Assembly (NCBI GenBank): GCA_014529385.2
Contig: CM043958.1
Location: 76,608,669 to 76,672,668, forward strand
Direction of reading: 5' to 3'
Length of the DNA: 64,000 nucleotides
From: Adiantum capillus-veneris
Lineage: Eukaryota > Streptophyta > Polypodiopsida > Polypodiales > Pteridaceae
Shown piece by piece: positions 31,281 through 43,450 of this stretch (within the stretch, counting starts at the first letter, position 1; each line of letters starts with the position of its first letter). The notes under the pieces were generated by a model that was not told the origin of the DNA, ran no database searches, and was given only the letters and a program-made list of their open reading frames with translations. The position numbers and the translations under genes are program-made.

Positions 31281-31599
31281 GCACCTCTAAGCTTCACATG
31301 AATCAGTACAACCTACCTCAAGATAGATCACACATACCAACACGTGTACGCTCAATCAAGGTAATATTGGATTTGAAGGCTCACTACCAGCACGTCATTG
31401 ACACCATGCTGGGTGGGGAGCGATTTTTTGAGGTTCTGGCATTAGATCAACCATTTGTCTTACCTTTGGTACAAGGAAATGTACCGTTTGAAGTTTTAAT
31501 CTATGTCCTAGTATAAGAGGGTATACACGCCTCCTTATAAAGAAGAAAAAAACTTTTGCAAGTTAAGTAGTGTGTCTTTCTAGCTCTCTCTCAGTAATC
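31281..31599. other. Spacer before element E gag
   Basis: No domain recognised; no LTR or repeat seen. Confidence 0.35.
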
Positions 31600-33720
31600 A
31601 TGGCAAGTGTAGCATTTCCAACATTTAAAGGAAAGAAGGGGGAGGATTTGGAACAGACTTCCTAGATGACTTTGAAGTAGCATGTGTAGTGAGCAACAAA
31701 GATACGGATGAATCCCGGGTTAGAATCTTTAAGCATCTCATGAAGCTAGAAGCTAGATCATGGTACAATGCACTTCCACAAGCAACCAAGGATGACTGGG
31801 AACCCTTAAAAACCGCTTTTAAGAGGCGCTTTGGGGGAGGTACCACTTCAGAAAAGTTGTGGGACAAGTTGAGAGACATGAAGCAGGAGGGTCTTTTAGA
31901 ATATGCCACCTATGAGTCCAAATTTGTGGATTTGTGGGAACGGTGGGTTGAGTCACTGGCAAGGGGAGAAGCCACACCCGATTTTCTAAAAAAAGATCGG
32001 TTCACGCATGGCTTATGGCCGCTTCTCAAGGAGAAGGTGAAAGGTAGATTCCCGACTACGTACGAGTTAGCTGTTGAGATTGCTCGCCTTAAGGACAAGA
32101 AGCTGCGAATGAAAGCCAAGGAAACCGAATCAACAGAAGCAAGAACATCGCGTCGACCAACAACTACGACAACCACCATACCACCACCACCGGCTCTTGG
32201 GATAAGAGATGACCAGCAAGATATGTTGACCCATATTACTGACCAACTGCAGAATTTGTCTGTCCACTTAATACACCAAGGGAGGAGTCAAGAAAGAGAT
32301 CAAGACCCTGGAAGAGCACGACGACAAAACAGGGAGTATCATTGCTACAACTGCGGAGAAGACGGTCACGGTATGTACTACTGTCCCAAACCACGACAAA
32401 ACTATAATAGAGGAGGTAGGAGGAACCAATTGTCACCCCCTAGAGAAAGAACACCCCCACCCCGAGCACCACCCCCACCAACACAAATTCTATGTCCACC
32501 CCAGACACCACTACAAGCATCCATCCCACCTCTTCCACCAGCCCCACCACCTGATCGCCCTGTAAACATCATAAGGCTAGAAGAGAAAGGAAAAGCCGTA
32601 GTAGTGGATCCACCCAGAGCAAAGGAGAGGGACAAGGGTAAGGAGAAGGTAACCTTTTTAGAACCACTTGAAGCCATGACTGTGAAAAGAGTTAGGAGGG
32701 AGAAAGCTACACAATCAGATGAGGAGAGAAGCATGAGAGGAGAAACTAGCAAGAGGCCATCCAGGCCACGACGGAAATTGGGTATCACCGACTTCTAGCT
32801 AGGGGAAAGTTCTAAGCCCTATGATCTAACATTGGATGTGGCAGAGCAAGGACCGAAGATTACATGGCCACAGTTGCTACATCTTGCACCAAAAGTAAGG
32901 CGACAATGGTCTAAAATGGTAAGTACAAGACGCTCCAAAACAAAGGTAGCCGGAGCAATTTCGGGATGCAACATGGATGACATCCTTCCAATTTTCGACG
33001 TAAACATAAAAGGAAAGAGGGTTGGAAACACCTACATTGATGGAGGTGCACAAATCTGTGTAATGAGCGAAGCTATGATGCTTCGATTAGGGCTCGAGGT
33101 TGACAGGCCTTCTCCATGCAAGGCAAAGATGGCAAACAACGCAAAAGTAAAGTGTGTGGGTGTGGTAAGTGTCGTGAAAATAAAAGCTTTTAACACTGAG
33201 GTAGAGGTAGATGTTTTTGTAATGCCTACTAAGGGGGAGGGCTATCCACTAATTTTGGGAAGGCCATGGTTGATGGCCATGAAGGCAAAACAGGACTGGG
33301 GTACTGGCCTTCTACGAATGACCGGTAAGAAAGGGGAGACAATCTACTACGACATGAGGATTGGCAAGCAGAAGCAAATGAATCTGGAAACATCGGCAGA
33401 TGAAAACACTAGCGAATCTTCCAGTTCTGAGGAGGAGACCACATCCACCAAAGAAAGTGACAGTTCCATTGATGTGATGGGTATCATTATGAAGGATCCA
33501 CAAAGGGTAAGCACAACTGGTGATCCATCACCAAAAGGGAAACCCAATGAAGAGGAGAGAAAATCACCTGGCCTGGGAGGAAGTAGGTTGAAGGGTATGT
33601 TGTCTACGGAATTAACACTTGAGGAGAAAGATAGTTTTTTGCAAATGTTGATGGGATTTCCTAACCTGTTCATTGACAACTATGAAAGAATCACAGGCAT
33701 TACAGTGGTGGAACGTCATA
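31600..33720 (+). pseudogene. Element E gag-protease (Tat-type gypsy), truncated
   Basis: Gag starts at ATG 31600 (MASVAFPTFKGKKGE). A frameshift near 31640 shifts coding to the frame that then runs to the end. Gag core text (ARSWYNALPQATKDDW, FKRRFGGG, FLKKDRFTHGLWPLL) parallels B. A zinc knuckle (CYNCGEDGHGMYYC) and a proline-rich linker follow. A TAG at 32796-32798 breaks the frame where CAG would fit. The protease has YIDGGAQICV and ILGRPWL, followed by an acidic serine/glutamate linker. Homology ends near VVERHI at about 33720, before RT, at the junction with inverted element F. Confidence 0.85.
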
Positions 33721-34024
33721 TTGGTTGCACCATCATTTCCCACCTTGTGTTTGAGAAATTGACCATTCATCCTCGTCAATTGATAGGTGCCATTGAGAAA
33801 ATCTTGATGTACCTTGTATGGGCCTGTCAATTTCTTCTTGAACTTATTCTAGAAGGTGAAGTTGAGGTAGCTCTCATACTTCATCACCAAGTTCCCTGTC
33901 TCTATCAGTTTCTCTGACAAGTGACGGTTGAACTCCGTAACTCTTTTCTTTCTTTGCTTCACACATAAATTTGATGTTGCTTTCCTATCCATATTCAAAG
34001 CTTCAAAGATTGGTGAGCTTGTTT

Positions 34025-34096
34025 TGCAAAACATCCTAATGAGTTCTATCCACCCACCACATACCTTTCAATGCAAAACATCCTAATGAGTTCTAT
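34025..34096. repeat. 25-bp direct repeat inside element F
   Basis: TGCAAAACATCCTAATGAG followed by TTCTAT occurs at 34025-34049 and 34072-34096. It lies where the integrase core of F is missing. Confidence 0.85.
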
Positions 34097-35080
34097 TCAA
34101 ACCCATATTAATTTCCTCTTTATAAAGGACCTTTCGTAGCACTCCATATGTCATCAGATCTTCACCAACCAAAATGAACTTGCAAGCCTTTTGAACAATC
34201 CTCCTCTTTTGTAACTTGGACAAGCCTTCCGAACATTGACTTGTGCTCAAAAAATCATCTATCTCTTTTACACTCTCTCTACCTACATAAGTGGCGAGTG
34301 ACACATATAAACTTGCTACATGAGCCTATGCACGACTACTGGCCAATTGATTTCCTTCTTCATCTTGCTCCCTTCTAACATGATTAAACTACAGTGCTTT
34401 AAAAACTTCAACAGCTTCTTTATGGAAAAAGACCAGTTTTGAGAGAATCCCTCTTTACCTGTCACTGACCCAAGGCTGCTTAATGACTAAGAGCGCATCA
34501 CCTTTAACTACAAGCATGGAGATCCCAAACTCTACACATTGCTTTAGTCCTGGGTGAAGAGTCAAGTACTCTACTTCATTGCTGGTGTGAATGCCTGCAA
34601 AGTCATAAGCCTTAGAAAAAATGACTTTACCTTGTGGGTCCTATATAATCACACCTCCTCCTGCCTTCTGTACAATCCTTATGTAAGCTCCATCAAACCA
34701 CATAGTGAAAGATTCTTCCAAATCTGGCTCTTCTTTGATATCTTCTTTCACCACCCTTGAATACATCGATAGATCTTCCTCTTTGCTCACTAGAATTCCC
34801 ACAAAATGTGACTTACTGGTATGATCAATTTTGAACTTGAACTCAAACTCTTACCCAAGTATGGCCCAAACACCTTATTTATCCAACCTTGAAACATCAC
34901 ATAAGCATTCACCAATCCAAAAGGCATCTTGCAATCGGCAAAGCACCCTTATGGTGAAATGAAAGTGGTATTTAACTGGTCCTCCAAAGAAATATCAATC
35001 TAGAAATACCCTGAAAATCCATCCATAATGGAATACCGCTCATACCCTGCTACCTGGTTCAAAATCTCATCCTAGAATAG

Positions 35081-35600
35081 CAAAGGGTAGTGATTCCACT
35101 TTGTAGTACAACATTCAATGGATTATAATCTACACATAGTCTCCACTTTCCATTGTTTTCTGGCATAATAACAATAGATGAAACCCATTCTTATCCTTTA
35201 CTAGATAGATAATACATTCCTCAAGTTTGTTGTCCTCCTACCACAAGGTCTCCTTCTGAATATATCTCAACCTTTGTAGCTTTTGTGATATTGGCTTGTA
35301 CTCCTCTTTGAGTAGAATCCAATGCTCCACCCCTTTAGCAAAGGGTAATGATTCCGCTTTGTAGTAGCATTCAACAGCTTATAGTCTACACATACTCTTC
35401 ACTTTCCATTGTTTTTTGGCATAATAACAATAGATGAAACCCATTTATATCCTTTACCAGATAGATAATACATTCCTCAAGTAGCTTGTTGTTCTCCTGC
35501 CACAAGGTCTCCTTCTGAATATTTCTCAACCTTTGTAGCTTTTGTGATATTGGATTGTACCCTTCTTTGAGTATAATCCAATGCTCCACCCCTTTAGCTC
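35081..35600. repeat. Diverged tandem duplication of about 258 bp in element F
   Basis: 35081-35338 and 35339-35600 both start CAAAGGGTA and end CACCCCTTTAG. They differ by several substitutions and small indels. The unit encodes the region just before and into RT. Confidence 0.85.
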
Positions 35601-36948
35601 CATGTAAATCTTTGTACTTTGTGGAAAATAGATTGGGGCATGATGCACACAACTCCACATATCCCTCCTTTTTTTGCTTGGTTAGATCTTCACCCAGCAT
35701 GCCTTCTATTTCTATCACATCCAAATGAAAAACTCAAGCAAGCATACCTTTTTGAAATTGTGGGAGTCCATCGTAACTCCAAATATGTCTGTGTCCAACT
35801 TCAGTATGTCTTTGTCACTCTCCTCCTCTTATTCAATGCTGGTGGTAGAGCCCTCATCATAGGTTGATTCCTTCTCATACTCATAATTGGTGCTTGAATC
35901 CCCTTGATCTCCAAAGGAAGAATCACGTGCCCATCATTTTCTCAATTGGGAAATATAAAAACCCCTTTCTCCCAATTCTACTTGGCTCCAATTGCAAGCA
36001 ACCATGGCCTCCCCAAGATGACAGGGTAGGAATTCTCACCTGCTTTCACCACAAAAAAATCAATGAGGCATTCAATTCCCATAACTTTTATTTTCACATA
36101 CTGGGCCACTCCCAAACATCTAGCTTTGACATGGTTGGCCATCCTCATTCACACATTGGACCTAACCACAACCTTGATACCTATGTCCTTCATAGTAGCC
36201 TTTCTTATTATTAGCACACAAACATGTGCACCACCGTTAATGTATGCTTGCACCTGCTGCTTCCTTTCAATCAAAACATTCACAAAACAAGAAGCAAATC
36301 AGTCCAGCTCCCTACCCTTAGAGACAGATTCTGCACTGCATATATATCACCTCTAGCCCATGGAAGCCGCATGCTAACACTAGTAGACCATTGATTCCTC
36401 AACTTGGGGTTCACTACAAGCAATTGAACAAATTTAATATTAGCTTTTCTGATTTTGAACATCACTCACCAAAATCATACTCTGGATGACCCCACCCCAA
36501 CCAAAAATAGGACTACTTGATCTTGCAATGATGCCTCCTCCTGCTTATTTTTTGGTGCTCTCTGTCTTCATCTTCTCTTTTCTTTTTTGAGCCTTGGTTA
36601 CTCTTTTACTCTCAGTCTCCCTTTTGCCTCATGCCATTTTATTTTCCAAAACATTCACATCCTGATTATCCACACCAATGACATTAACTCTAGGCACTTC
36701 ATCATTACATAGTGGAGTTTGTGGTGCCAAGTTTTCAACTATATGTTGCTCTTTGACCATTGAATTGTACCTACCCTCTATCTTGGCCAAATAACAGGTA
36801 CATGCCGACTCTTTCCCTTGGTGGATGCGGGAAATCTAGAGCATAGTGACCTTCTTATCCACACTTGTAGCACCTGCCTGGAAACGGCATAGCCTTGCCT
36901 CTTCTCTATAGCGAGAGCTCAATAATGAAGAGCTATGAAGGTCAATTG

Positions 36949-36950
<2 letters not shown>

Positions 36951-37039
<89 letters not shown>
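36951..37039. repeat. (GA)n microsatellite
   Basis: An uninterrupted GA run of 89 bp close to the gag-side end of element F. Long frames across it are artefacts of the repeat. Confidence 0.97.
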
Positions 37040-37042
<3 letters not shown>

Positions 37043-38991
37043 TATGGTGCTTGAGCATAAGGTTTCAAATGAGAGAGTTGGCTATGGGAACTCTCAATAT
37101 GATAGAGCAAGAGGAAGAGAAATTATTGCTATGGTAGATTTAGGGACAATGGGAGAGAGAAGAGCTTGCTTGATATGATCTTTGGAGCTTTGGCTTGAGG
37201 GCCAGCTATCGAGATTTTTCTTGAGAGTGAGCTGTGAAGCTTAAGGTAGAGCCTGTAAGAAGCTATGATCTCTTCCTTAGCCTTTTCTTCTCAACTAGTA
37301 ACATCCCTCCCTCTCCTCATGCCTTTGACCTTCTCGATGGCACAATCATCCCATTTCTTGCTTTCTCGCATTACGGACTTTAGCTTTGTGCATATTGCAT
37401 CACTCTTCCACATGTGTGTAGTAACCTTCTCAAGCACCAAAGGTAGCCCACCTTAATGCCAAGATCACCTCTTCATGCTTGTTTATAGCTCTCCCACCTT
37501 TATGCCTTTGTGATCACCTATACCATGTGCTCCTTCTTCACCTAATGGCCTTCATCGCTTTTTGCATCCTCCTGTAGCACTACCTCTTTTCTATCTTTTC
37601 CCCTTTGTTTGTTTCTCAAGGTGATGGAGCAAAAGATAACATGCGCACACTCACACACCCTCACACCTCAACCACAACACAAGGAATTCATTTACTTTCC
37701 TTACCTCACACACAACCACTCAAGAGCTTGAAGAAAATCCTGCCCCCAAACACAATTTAAGCTCCAAATATCGCGACCTAGAAGCCCTTGCCTGCTGATA
37801 GACCGTTTCGAGGTGGTGAGTCAAGCTAATCTAGGCTCAAAATCCCATTTGATGGCCATCAAAAGACACAAGAAGAACCATCAAAAACTCAAAAACTCCA
37901 GCCACAAAATGACTCTCTCAAACCATTACAAAAGCTTCACCAAACTCCACTTTGTTGGACTCTTTGGTGTAGCCTCAACCCTAATGGCACCTATACAGGG
38001 TCAAATAGTCTTGCAAAAAGACGCACCTTCTTCCCTCAATTTCTTGCACACACACATCCATGCAAACCTTAGAACTTCCATAAACGCTTTCAAGTGCAAA
38101 CATGAAGAGAAGAAACTCTCATTCACTCTTCCATGCACTCAAAAACAGGATGCAAACTAGATGAGATTACATAGGACCATCTATAGAAACCCTGCTTCCT
38201 CCTTCACATAGAGAGGTGAAAGTTACAATCCTTCCTCTATACACTCTCCCCCATCTTGGACACTCATGTCACTATGAGTGATGTGAGAAAATCCCCCTTT
38301 TCACACCTTTTTTGCCATTTTTAAAACCTTTTTTGGGCCATTTTTGACCCTTGACGAGAATTTTTCGCGGGAAAAATACCAAATGGACTAAATTCCACCA
38401 AATTTTGTGGCTTGATCCTTGAATTCCAAAATTAATTTCCACATACCAAGATTCTATTTGGGACTAGCTCTAAGGCAGCTCGTGCATCATTGCATATCGG
38501 GCATTGCAAATAGATAGTTACCGCACACTGAAACTTTTGGGGCAGAATGAGAGTGCCCAAACTTCGCACTTGCCTTATTTACATTCTAGAAAGCTCAAAG
38601 TTAGAACAAATCAACCAAAATAAGCTACTTGGAACCACATATAAGGCTTTGACAACCTATTCAAGCATGTACATGTGCCTAACTACTAGCAGGTGAAAGC
38701 ACATATTGGTGGTACAAAAAAAGGACCAATTTTGAATTCAGCTATCTGGTGTTGCTTTGTTATGTCCATAAAACAAAAGATGTCATATTATTGTTTTTTG
38801 GGGGGGAAAACTCCCAATTTTATATTAGCTACTTTTGATTGAAAACGTGTGTGTGTGGTGTAATAATTGCAAGGACAACCACTTCGAATTGTTCTCTCTT
38901 GCGTGAAAGATGAGCTATCCTCTTCTGCACTTGGAACTGACATGTTGATTGTCCTTCCTATTGTCACATCACAAGCTTCCTCTACATTGAG
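37040..38991. other. Anonymous segment, no recognised gene
   Basis: About 2 kb, AT-rich, with CACA-rich text near 37640-37700. Minus-strand frames of 50-100 codons near 37150-37440 (for example HMWKSDAICTKLKSVM) show no family I recognise. It may be the 5' end and LTR of element F, but no primer site or paired repeat was found. Confidence 0.35.
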
Positions 38992-39324
38992 TTGTGTTGT
39001 GTAGCCGTCCTCTTTTGCTGTGCTCATCCCAATCTCTTCTTGGTGTCCCCTTTGTTGGTTGCTATGAGGTCCTTGCGGAGGGCTGATGCTACTAAGTCCA
39101 CTCCTGAGAGAGCATCTAGGCCTACCAAGGGAAACTCCAAGTTCATGTCTCCTTGCAGCACCAAGACCACACCTTTTGTGCCATCCGAGGAAGTGAGGAC
39201 ATCAAATACTCATGCAAGCAAGCCGAGTTTCTCAGTCATGCAATGTGAACATGGAGGGTGTTCTATCCTTGCCGACGATGATAGGTCTACATTGAAGAGC
39301 AGAGGTGAGTCGTGCATGTTGTGA
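38992..39324 (+). CDS. Hypothetical open frame, weak support
   Basis: A 110-codon frame. From an internal ATG at about 39064 it encodes a basic, serine/threonine-rich stretch (MRSLRRADATKSTPERASR) and a small Cys/His group (MQCEHGGC). A splice-donor-like GAGGTGAGT lies near its end. No known domain; it may be a gene fragment or chance. Confidence 0.2.
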   Translation: MCCVAVLFCCAHPNLFLVSPLLVAMRSLRRADATKSTPERASRPTKGNSKFMSPCSTKTTPFVPSEEVRTSNTHASKPSFSVMQCEHGGCSILADDDRSTLKSRGESCML

Positions 39325-39528
39325 TGAAAATTGCAGATTGAACATTTTTGCAGGCAGCACTATCAATGCAGATTAGTTGAGCATTGTTTGATCTGTATGT
39401 CAATACATAAATAAAAGATGTAGTTTTTTAGGGTTTTTCAAAACAAGGTCTTGCATGTGAATAGTGCAAGCTGCATGTTTGAGATTTGCATTGCACATGC
39501 CAATTTGCATGTTATGAGATTTGATATA

Positions 39529-39913
39529 TGTATTCACATAATAATCAATATCTAATTCTCCTAAATGATTTTCTCATATTAAACTGATCATTTAATGTGG
39601 GGAAGTGCCAGGGGAGAAAAAGCTAGAATATTGGTTAAGCTAGCAGACCGGCCACAGTAGGGATCCAAAGGAGGGAAAATAGGGATCCAAAGGGGGGGCC
39701 ATCTGCAATAGATCCATGTGCAACAATGGGCTAAAAAGACCCTAAGGTTCATCCCATTAAGACTTCCAAAATGCTAAGGTTCCAAAATTCAAAGGTTGTT
39801 GTCCAAAGGGTTAAAGCTTAGGGGAATTGGATGCTTTGTGTGCTCTCCAAAGTCAACACACATCCCTACACATGAGGGGGCGATCCCTAAAGGTAGGGGA
39901 TGAGAGAGAAATT

Positions 39914-39948
<35 letters not shown>

Positions 39949-41118
39949 GCTCCCTTTACACAAAGGGAATTAGGGACACATGTCAGCTCTAGCCCAGATG
40001 CACAAGGATACAATAGGTGTGCCCAATTCCTACTGGTTGGCCTTGAGGTGGATTTTAGAATGAAAGCTAAATTAGAGTAAATCAGTTTAATTAATTTAAA
40101 ACCATTTAATAAAAGAAACCAATGAGAATTAAGTTTCCTAGAAGACTATTGGACAGTCTCACAAGGGGTCCAACGAGCATTCAGGAGAATGGCTTGCCCT
40201 GATTCCTATTGGTCAGGAGGCAAAGGGGTCCAATGATAGTTTAGTTTAATTATTTAATAACCTCAAGCTCTCACAAAAGGGGAAAGGGGGACACATGTCA
40301 GAAGGCTATCACTTATGCTGCTTAATAATCATTGGCTTGACTTGGGGAGAGCCAATGAGGGCTCAGCAAGAGAAAATATCAAGAGGGCTCGCCCAAGAAC
40401 ACACACACACGCACACACACAATCTCATGTGTGAAGTAAGAAAAGACTATCTCTTCCCAAGCTTTAATGGAGAGCTCATCACCTACTCCAAGCTTCTGAG
40501 ATAAAAGCCTACATCAAAACACTCTTGGCATGTGGATGCAAATCCAACCAAGATCCAAGCTTCAATGCATGCTCATCTCCTCTACCAAGCTAATTACTAA
40601 GCTAAGCTATGCTAATATGAGTGATTATGTGAGGAGATATACATATTTCTCGTAAGATACTTCTTCTTCCTCTCAATCTACTCTCATACCCTGCTAGCTC
40701 TCACCATCTTCGAAGGTGTGTGAGGTCTTGGGTCTGAGAACGGGGCTAATTCAAGTTGTGTTTGCTAAGTGTTTTGCTTAGTGCATGAAGCTTTCATCTT
40801 CATTGCACTAGCTAGTCTTGAAGGAACACAAAGAATTGTATTGTACAATGTCTCTCTTGATGGGAGAAACCATAATACAAAGCCTTTTGGAGGGGGGACC
40901 GGCTCCATGCAAATCCGGTCCTCAACTGTTGTCATTAGCTTAATTTCTTTCTCTTTTGAAAGTATTGTCGATGCTATCTAACTAGGTGTTATGCTTTTTG
41001 TTGCTCTCTCCACCCAAGCACTCTTGTAATTCTCATTAGGAATCTATTCTAATGAAATTCCCACTATGTTCATGCTCATTTCCGCTACACACAAGTTATT
41101 AGGCCATTAGATGTTACA
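39529..41118 (+). repeat. 5' LTR of chromovirus D
   Basis: About 1590 bp ending ATGTTACA one base before the primer site. It matches the split 3' LTR (55779-56323 and 63162-64000). The start reads TGTATTCACATAATAATC where the 3' LTR reads TGTCATAATAATC, so the first bases are uncertain. It contains CA microsatellites near 39915-39940 and 40397-40421. Confidence 0.85.
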
Positions 41119-41119
41119 T

Positions 41120-41131
41120 TGGTATCAGAGC
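41120..41131 (+). other. Primer binding site (tRNA-iMet), element D
   Basis: TGGTATCAGAGC, one base after the LTR. Confidence 0.92.
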
Positions 41132-41228
41132 TCAAGGTTTCTCTTTTCTTGCTCAAGAAGGGAGGTCCTCAAGCTAGCTACAAATGGTTGGTATTATTAA
41201 TTGTCTGTGAGTAAGTAGAATAGGGAAA

Positions 41229-42333
41229 GTGATGGTGAAGACGACAAAGATCAAGACAAGAAAAAGGCGAGAAAGAGGTCACCCTCTTCTCCACCTTCTT
41301 CAAATTTTTCACCTTCTGAAGAAAGTGATGGTGCAACCTTTGAACCATCAAAAAGAAGAGGCCATAGGAATCCTATGCCGCATGAAAGAGGTCGTCCAAG
41401 CTGAAGAAATTCAAAGAGGGAGGGAAGAGCATCTCTTTCCCTACTTATGATGGCACCTTTGGTGCTACGGACAAAGTCTTGGCCTTTATCCAGCAATTCG
41501 ATGTGGCGTTTGGAGATGAGGGCTTCACGGAGTCCTCTAAGCAACGCCATGTAGCTATGCACTTTCAAAAGTCTGCCGGACAATGGTGGTCTAGCCTACA
41601 AGCCAACAGTGAAGCTCCACGAACATGGAAAGCTTTAAGAGCTTCCATTATGAAGCAGTTTTTGGCCACCGATGCAAAAGACAAAGTACTCACCGAATGG
41701 CGAAGCTTAAAGCTCTCTCCCAATGAATCCATCCACAAATATGTAGACAAGTTTTGGGACCTACAACTCAAAGCCACTGTCTTCAAAAAGTTGGATTTTG
41801 GAGAGCAAAAGAAATAATTTTGTGTGCGCTTAACCGAACAAATGACGGAGTATGTCAACTCCCAAAGGCCACGTACGATATCGGCGGTAATACATCATAC
41901 TATGGTGGCCTCACGAATCAATTTCCAAACTGGGGCTAAAAGAAATAATAATCCCCCAAAAAACAAGGGTTCCAATGAGCCTAAGGGGAAGGACAATGTC
42001 CAAAAGTCTCCTAAGGGCAACTCCACCAAAGCTAAAGAGAAGGGAGTTTACAAAGGTAAGAACAAACTCTCTCCTGAAGAGCTTGAGCGTTATTGCAAGG
42101 ATAACCGGTGTTTCAAGTGCGGCGACCAAGGGCATGCGTACCGCGCTTGTCCCCAAAAGAACAACCGCCAAGATCCTCCTAGAGCTTCTTTGGTTGAAAT
42201 CCAAGAGGAGGAGACTCACCAAACTCACCACAAAGGATCTCCTCTATGCAATGCTTGGGGAAAGGTAAGAGAACATGATGCTTTTATTCTCTTTGACCCT
42301 GGTTCTACTCACAATTTTATATCTATGAGTTAG
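41229..42333 (+). pseudogene. Element D gag and protease start, 5'-deleted
   Basis: The leader jumps at about 41228 into the KKARKR/SPSS region of gag, so the gag start present in G (MADNSKES) is deleted. The gag core follows (MHFQKSAGQWWSSL, ASIMKQFLATDAKDKVLT). A TAA at 41815-41817 replaces a CAA of G. The zinc knuckle CFKCGDQGHAYRAC is intact. The protease begins with [10 protein letters not shown]; just after it a one-base deletion shifts the frame (TAG at 42331-42333). Confidence 0.88.
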
Positions 42334-43450
42334 CCACCAAGCTAGGCATACAATCCTACGAGATGGGAGATGTCTTACCCGCAGACAATGCCTTCAAGGG
42401 GCAAGAAGCTTCAGTCACTCCCTTAATTGGGAAATTGAGGCTTCATGTCCAAGGCTATGTGGACAAAGAGGAATTCTTTATCTCTCCTCTCAAGCATGAG
42501 GATGTAATCCTAGGGGCACAATGGTTTGACCGCCTGGCTGCCGATGTTAAATTTCCTGAAAGGAGAATCTCCTTTAAGTTCAGGGAAAAAGACATGTATA
42601 TAGATGCTAAGGAAATGGGTAACACTATCCCCATTGTACATACACCAGCTTTCAACAAGTCAATAAAGAGCTCTATTTCCATGTACATGATTTTTGTTAA
42701 AGACTCTCAAAATGAACCTAATGCTTTAGCAAAAGAAAATAAAATCAACCAAAAGGAATTAGAGTTATCCATTTTTCTCAAGGGGTTTCAAGATGTTTTT
42801 ATTGATGACATCCCTTGTGACCTACCTCCTAAACGAGGTAATGATGACCATGCAATTGGACTTCTTCCAGGAAGTTCACCGCCTAACAAACCTCTTTATA
42901 GAGTTTCTCAAGCTCAACAAGAGGAGATTATGCGGCAAGTGCATGAGTTAGTTGAGAAGGGTATGGTTAGGCCAAGCTCATCTCCATTTTGCTCACCTGT
43001 GCTACTAGTGCAAAAGAAAGACGGCACATATCATATGTGTGTCGACTATAGAGCACTAAATAGGATCACTATCAAGAATAGGTTTCCCGTTCCACGGGTA
43101 GAAGACCTATTTGATAAGCTACAAGGATCGACCTACTTCAGTAGGATTGACCTAAAAAGTGGCTATCCTCAAATAAGGATAGTTGATCAAGACATTGTAA
43201 AGACCGCATTTCGCACCACATTTGGTCTTTACGAATACATTGTCATGCCTTTTGGCTTGACCAATGCACCAGCCACATTCAACCGCTTGATGGAGAAGCT
43301 GTTCAGGCCTCATCGAACCTTCACTGGAGTGTTCTTTGATGATATTATCATCTACTCTAATTCATTGGAGGAACACAAGCAACACCTCTAGGTAATATTT
43401 CAAGTTTTAAGAGAGAATAAACTTTATGTTAATCGAAAGAAAAGTGAATT
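42334..43450 (+). pseudogene. Element D protease end and reverse transcriptase
   Basis: The frame is open from about 42350 to a TAG at 43389-43391 (GAG in G). After the protease tail ([15 protein letters not shown]) comes [54 protein letters not shown] and FFDDIIIYS, with catalytic aspartates intact. Coding continues after the stop (VIFQVLRENKLYV). Confidence 0.88.

Larger units (their letters stand above)
33721..36890 (-). pseudogene. Element F: decayed inverted Tat-type gag-pol remnant
   Basis: Read on the minus strand from the right there is a broken zinc knuckle (CYKCG, stop, EGHY; near 36870), then a protease with INGGAHVCV (Asp to Asn) and ILGRPWL. A partly duplicated pre-RT/RT start (35081-35600) comes next, then RT text (MDGFSGYF, MPFGLVNA). 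The FMDD box and gypsy RNase H are missing. A second-RNase-H remnant follows (FDGAY, NEVEYLTL, VKGDALLV; 34480-34690), then a zinc-domain piece (34083-34304). It ends with an integrase C-terminus (GPYKVHQDFLNGTYQL; 33720-34034). Stops and deletions are frequent; it is the oldest-looking element here. Confidence 0.75.

Noticed and set aside
34025-35600. CRISPR array
   Set aside because: Repeats come in pairs, differ in length and sit inside retrotransposon coding text. No regular spacers.
36895-37137. 80-codon frame rich in Arg-Glu
   Set aside because: It is the translation of a (GA)n microsatellite.
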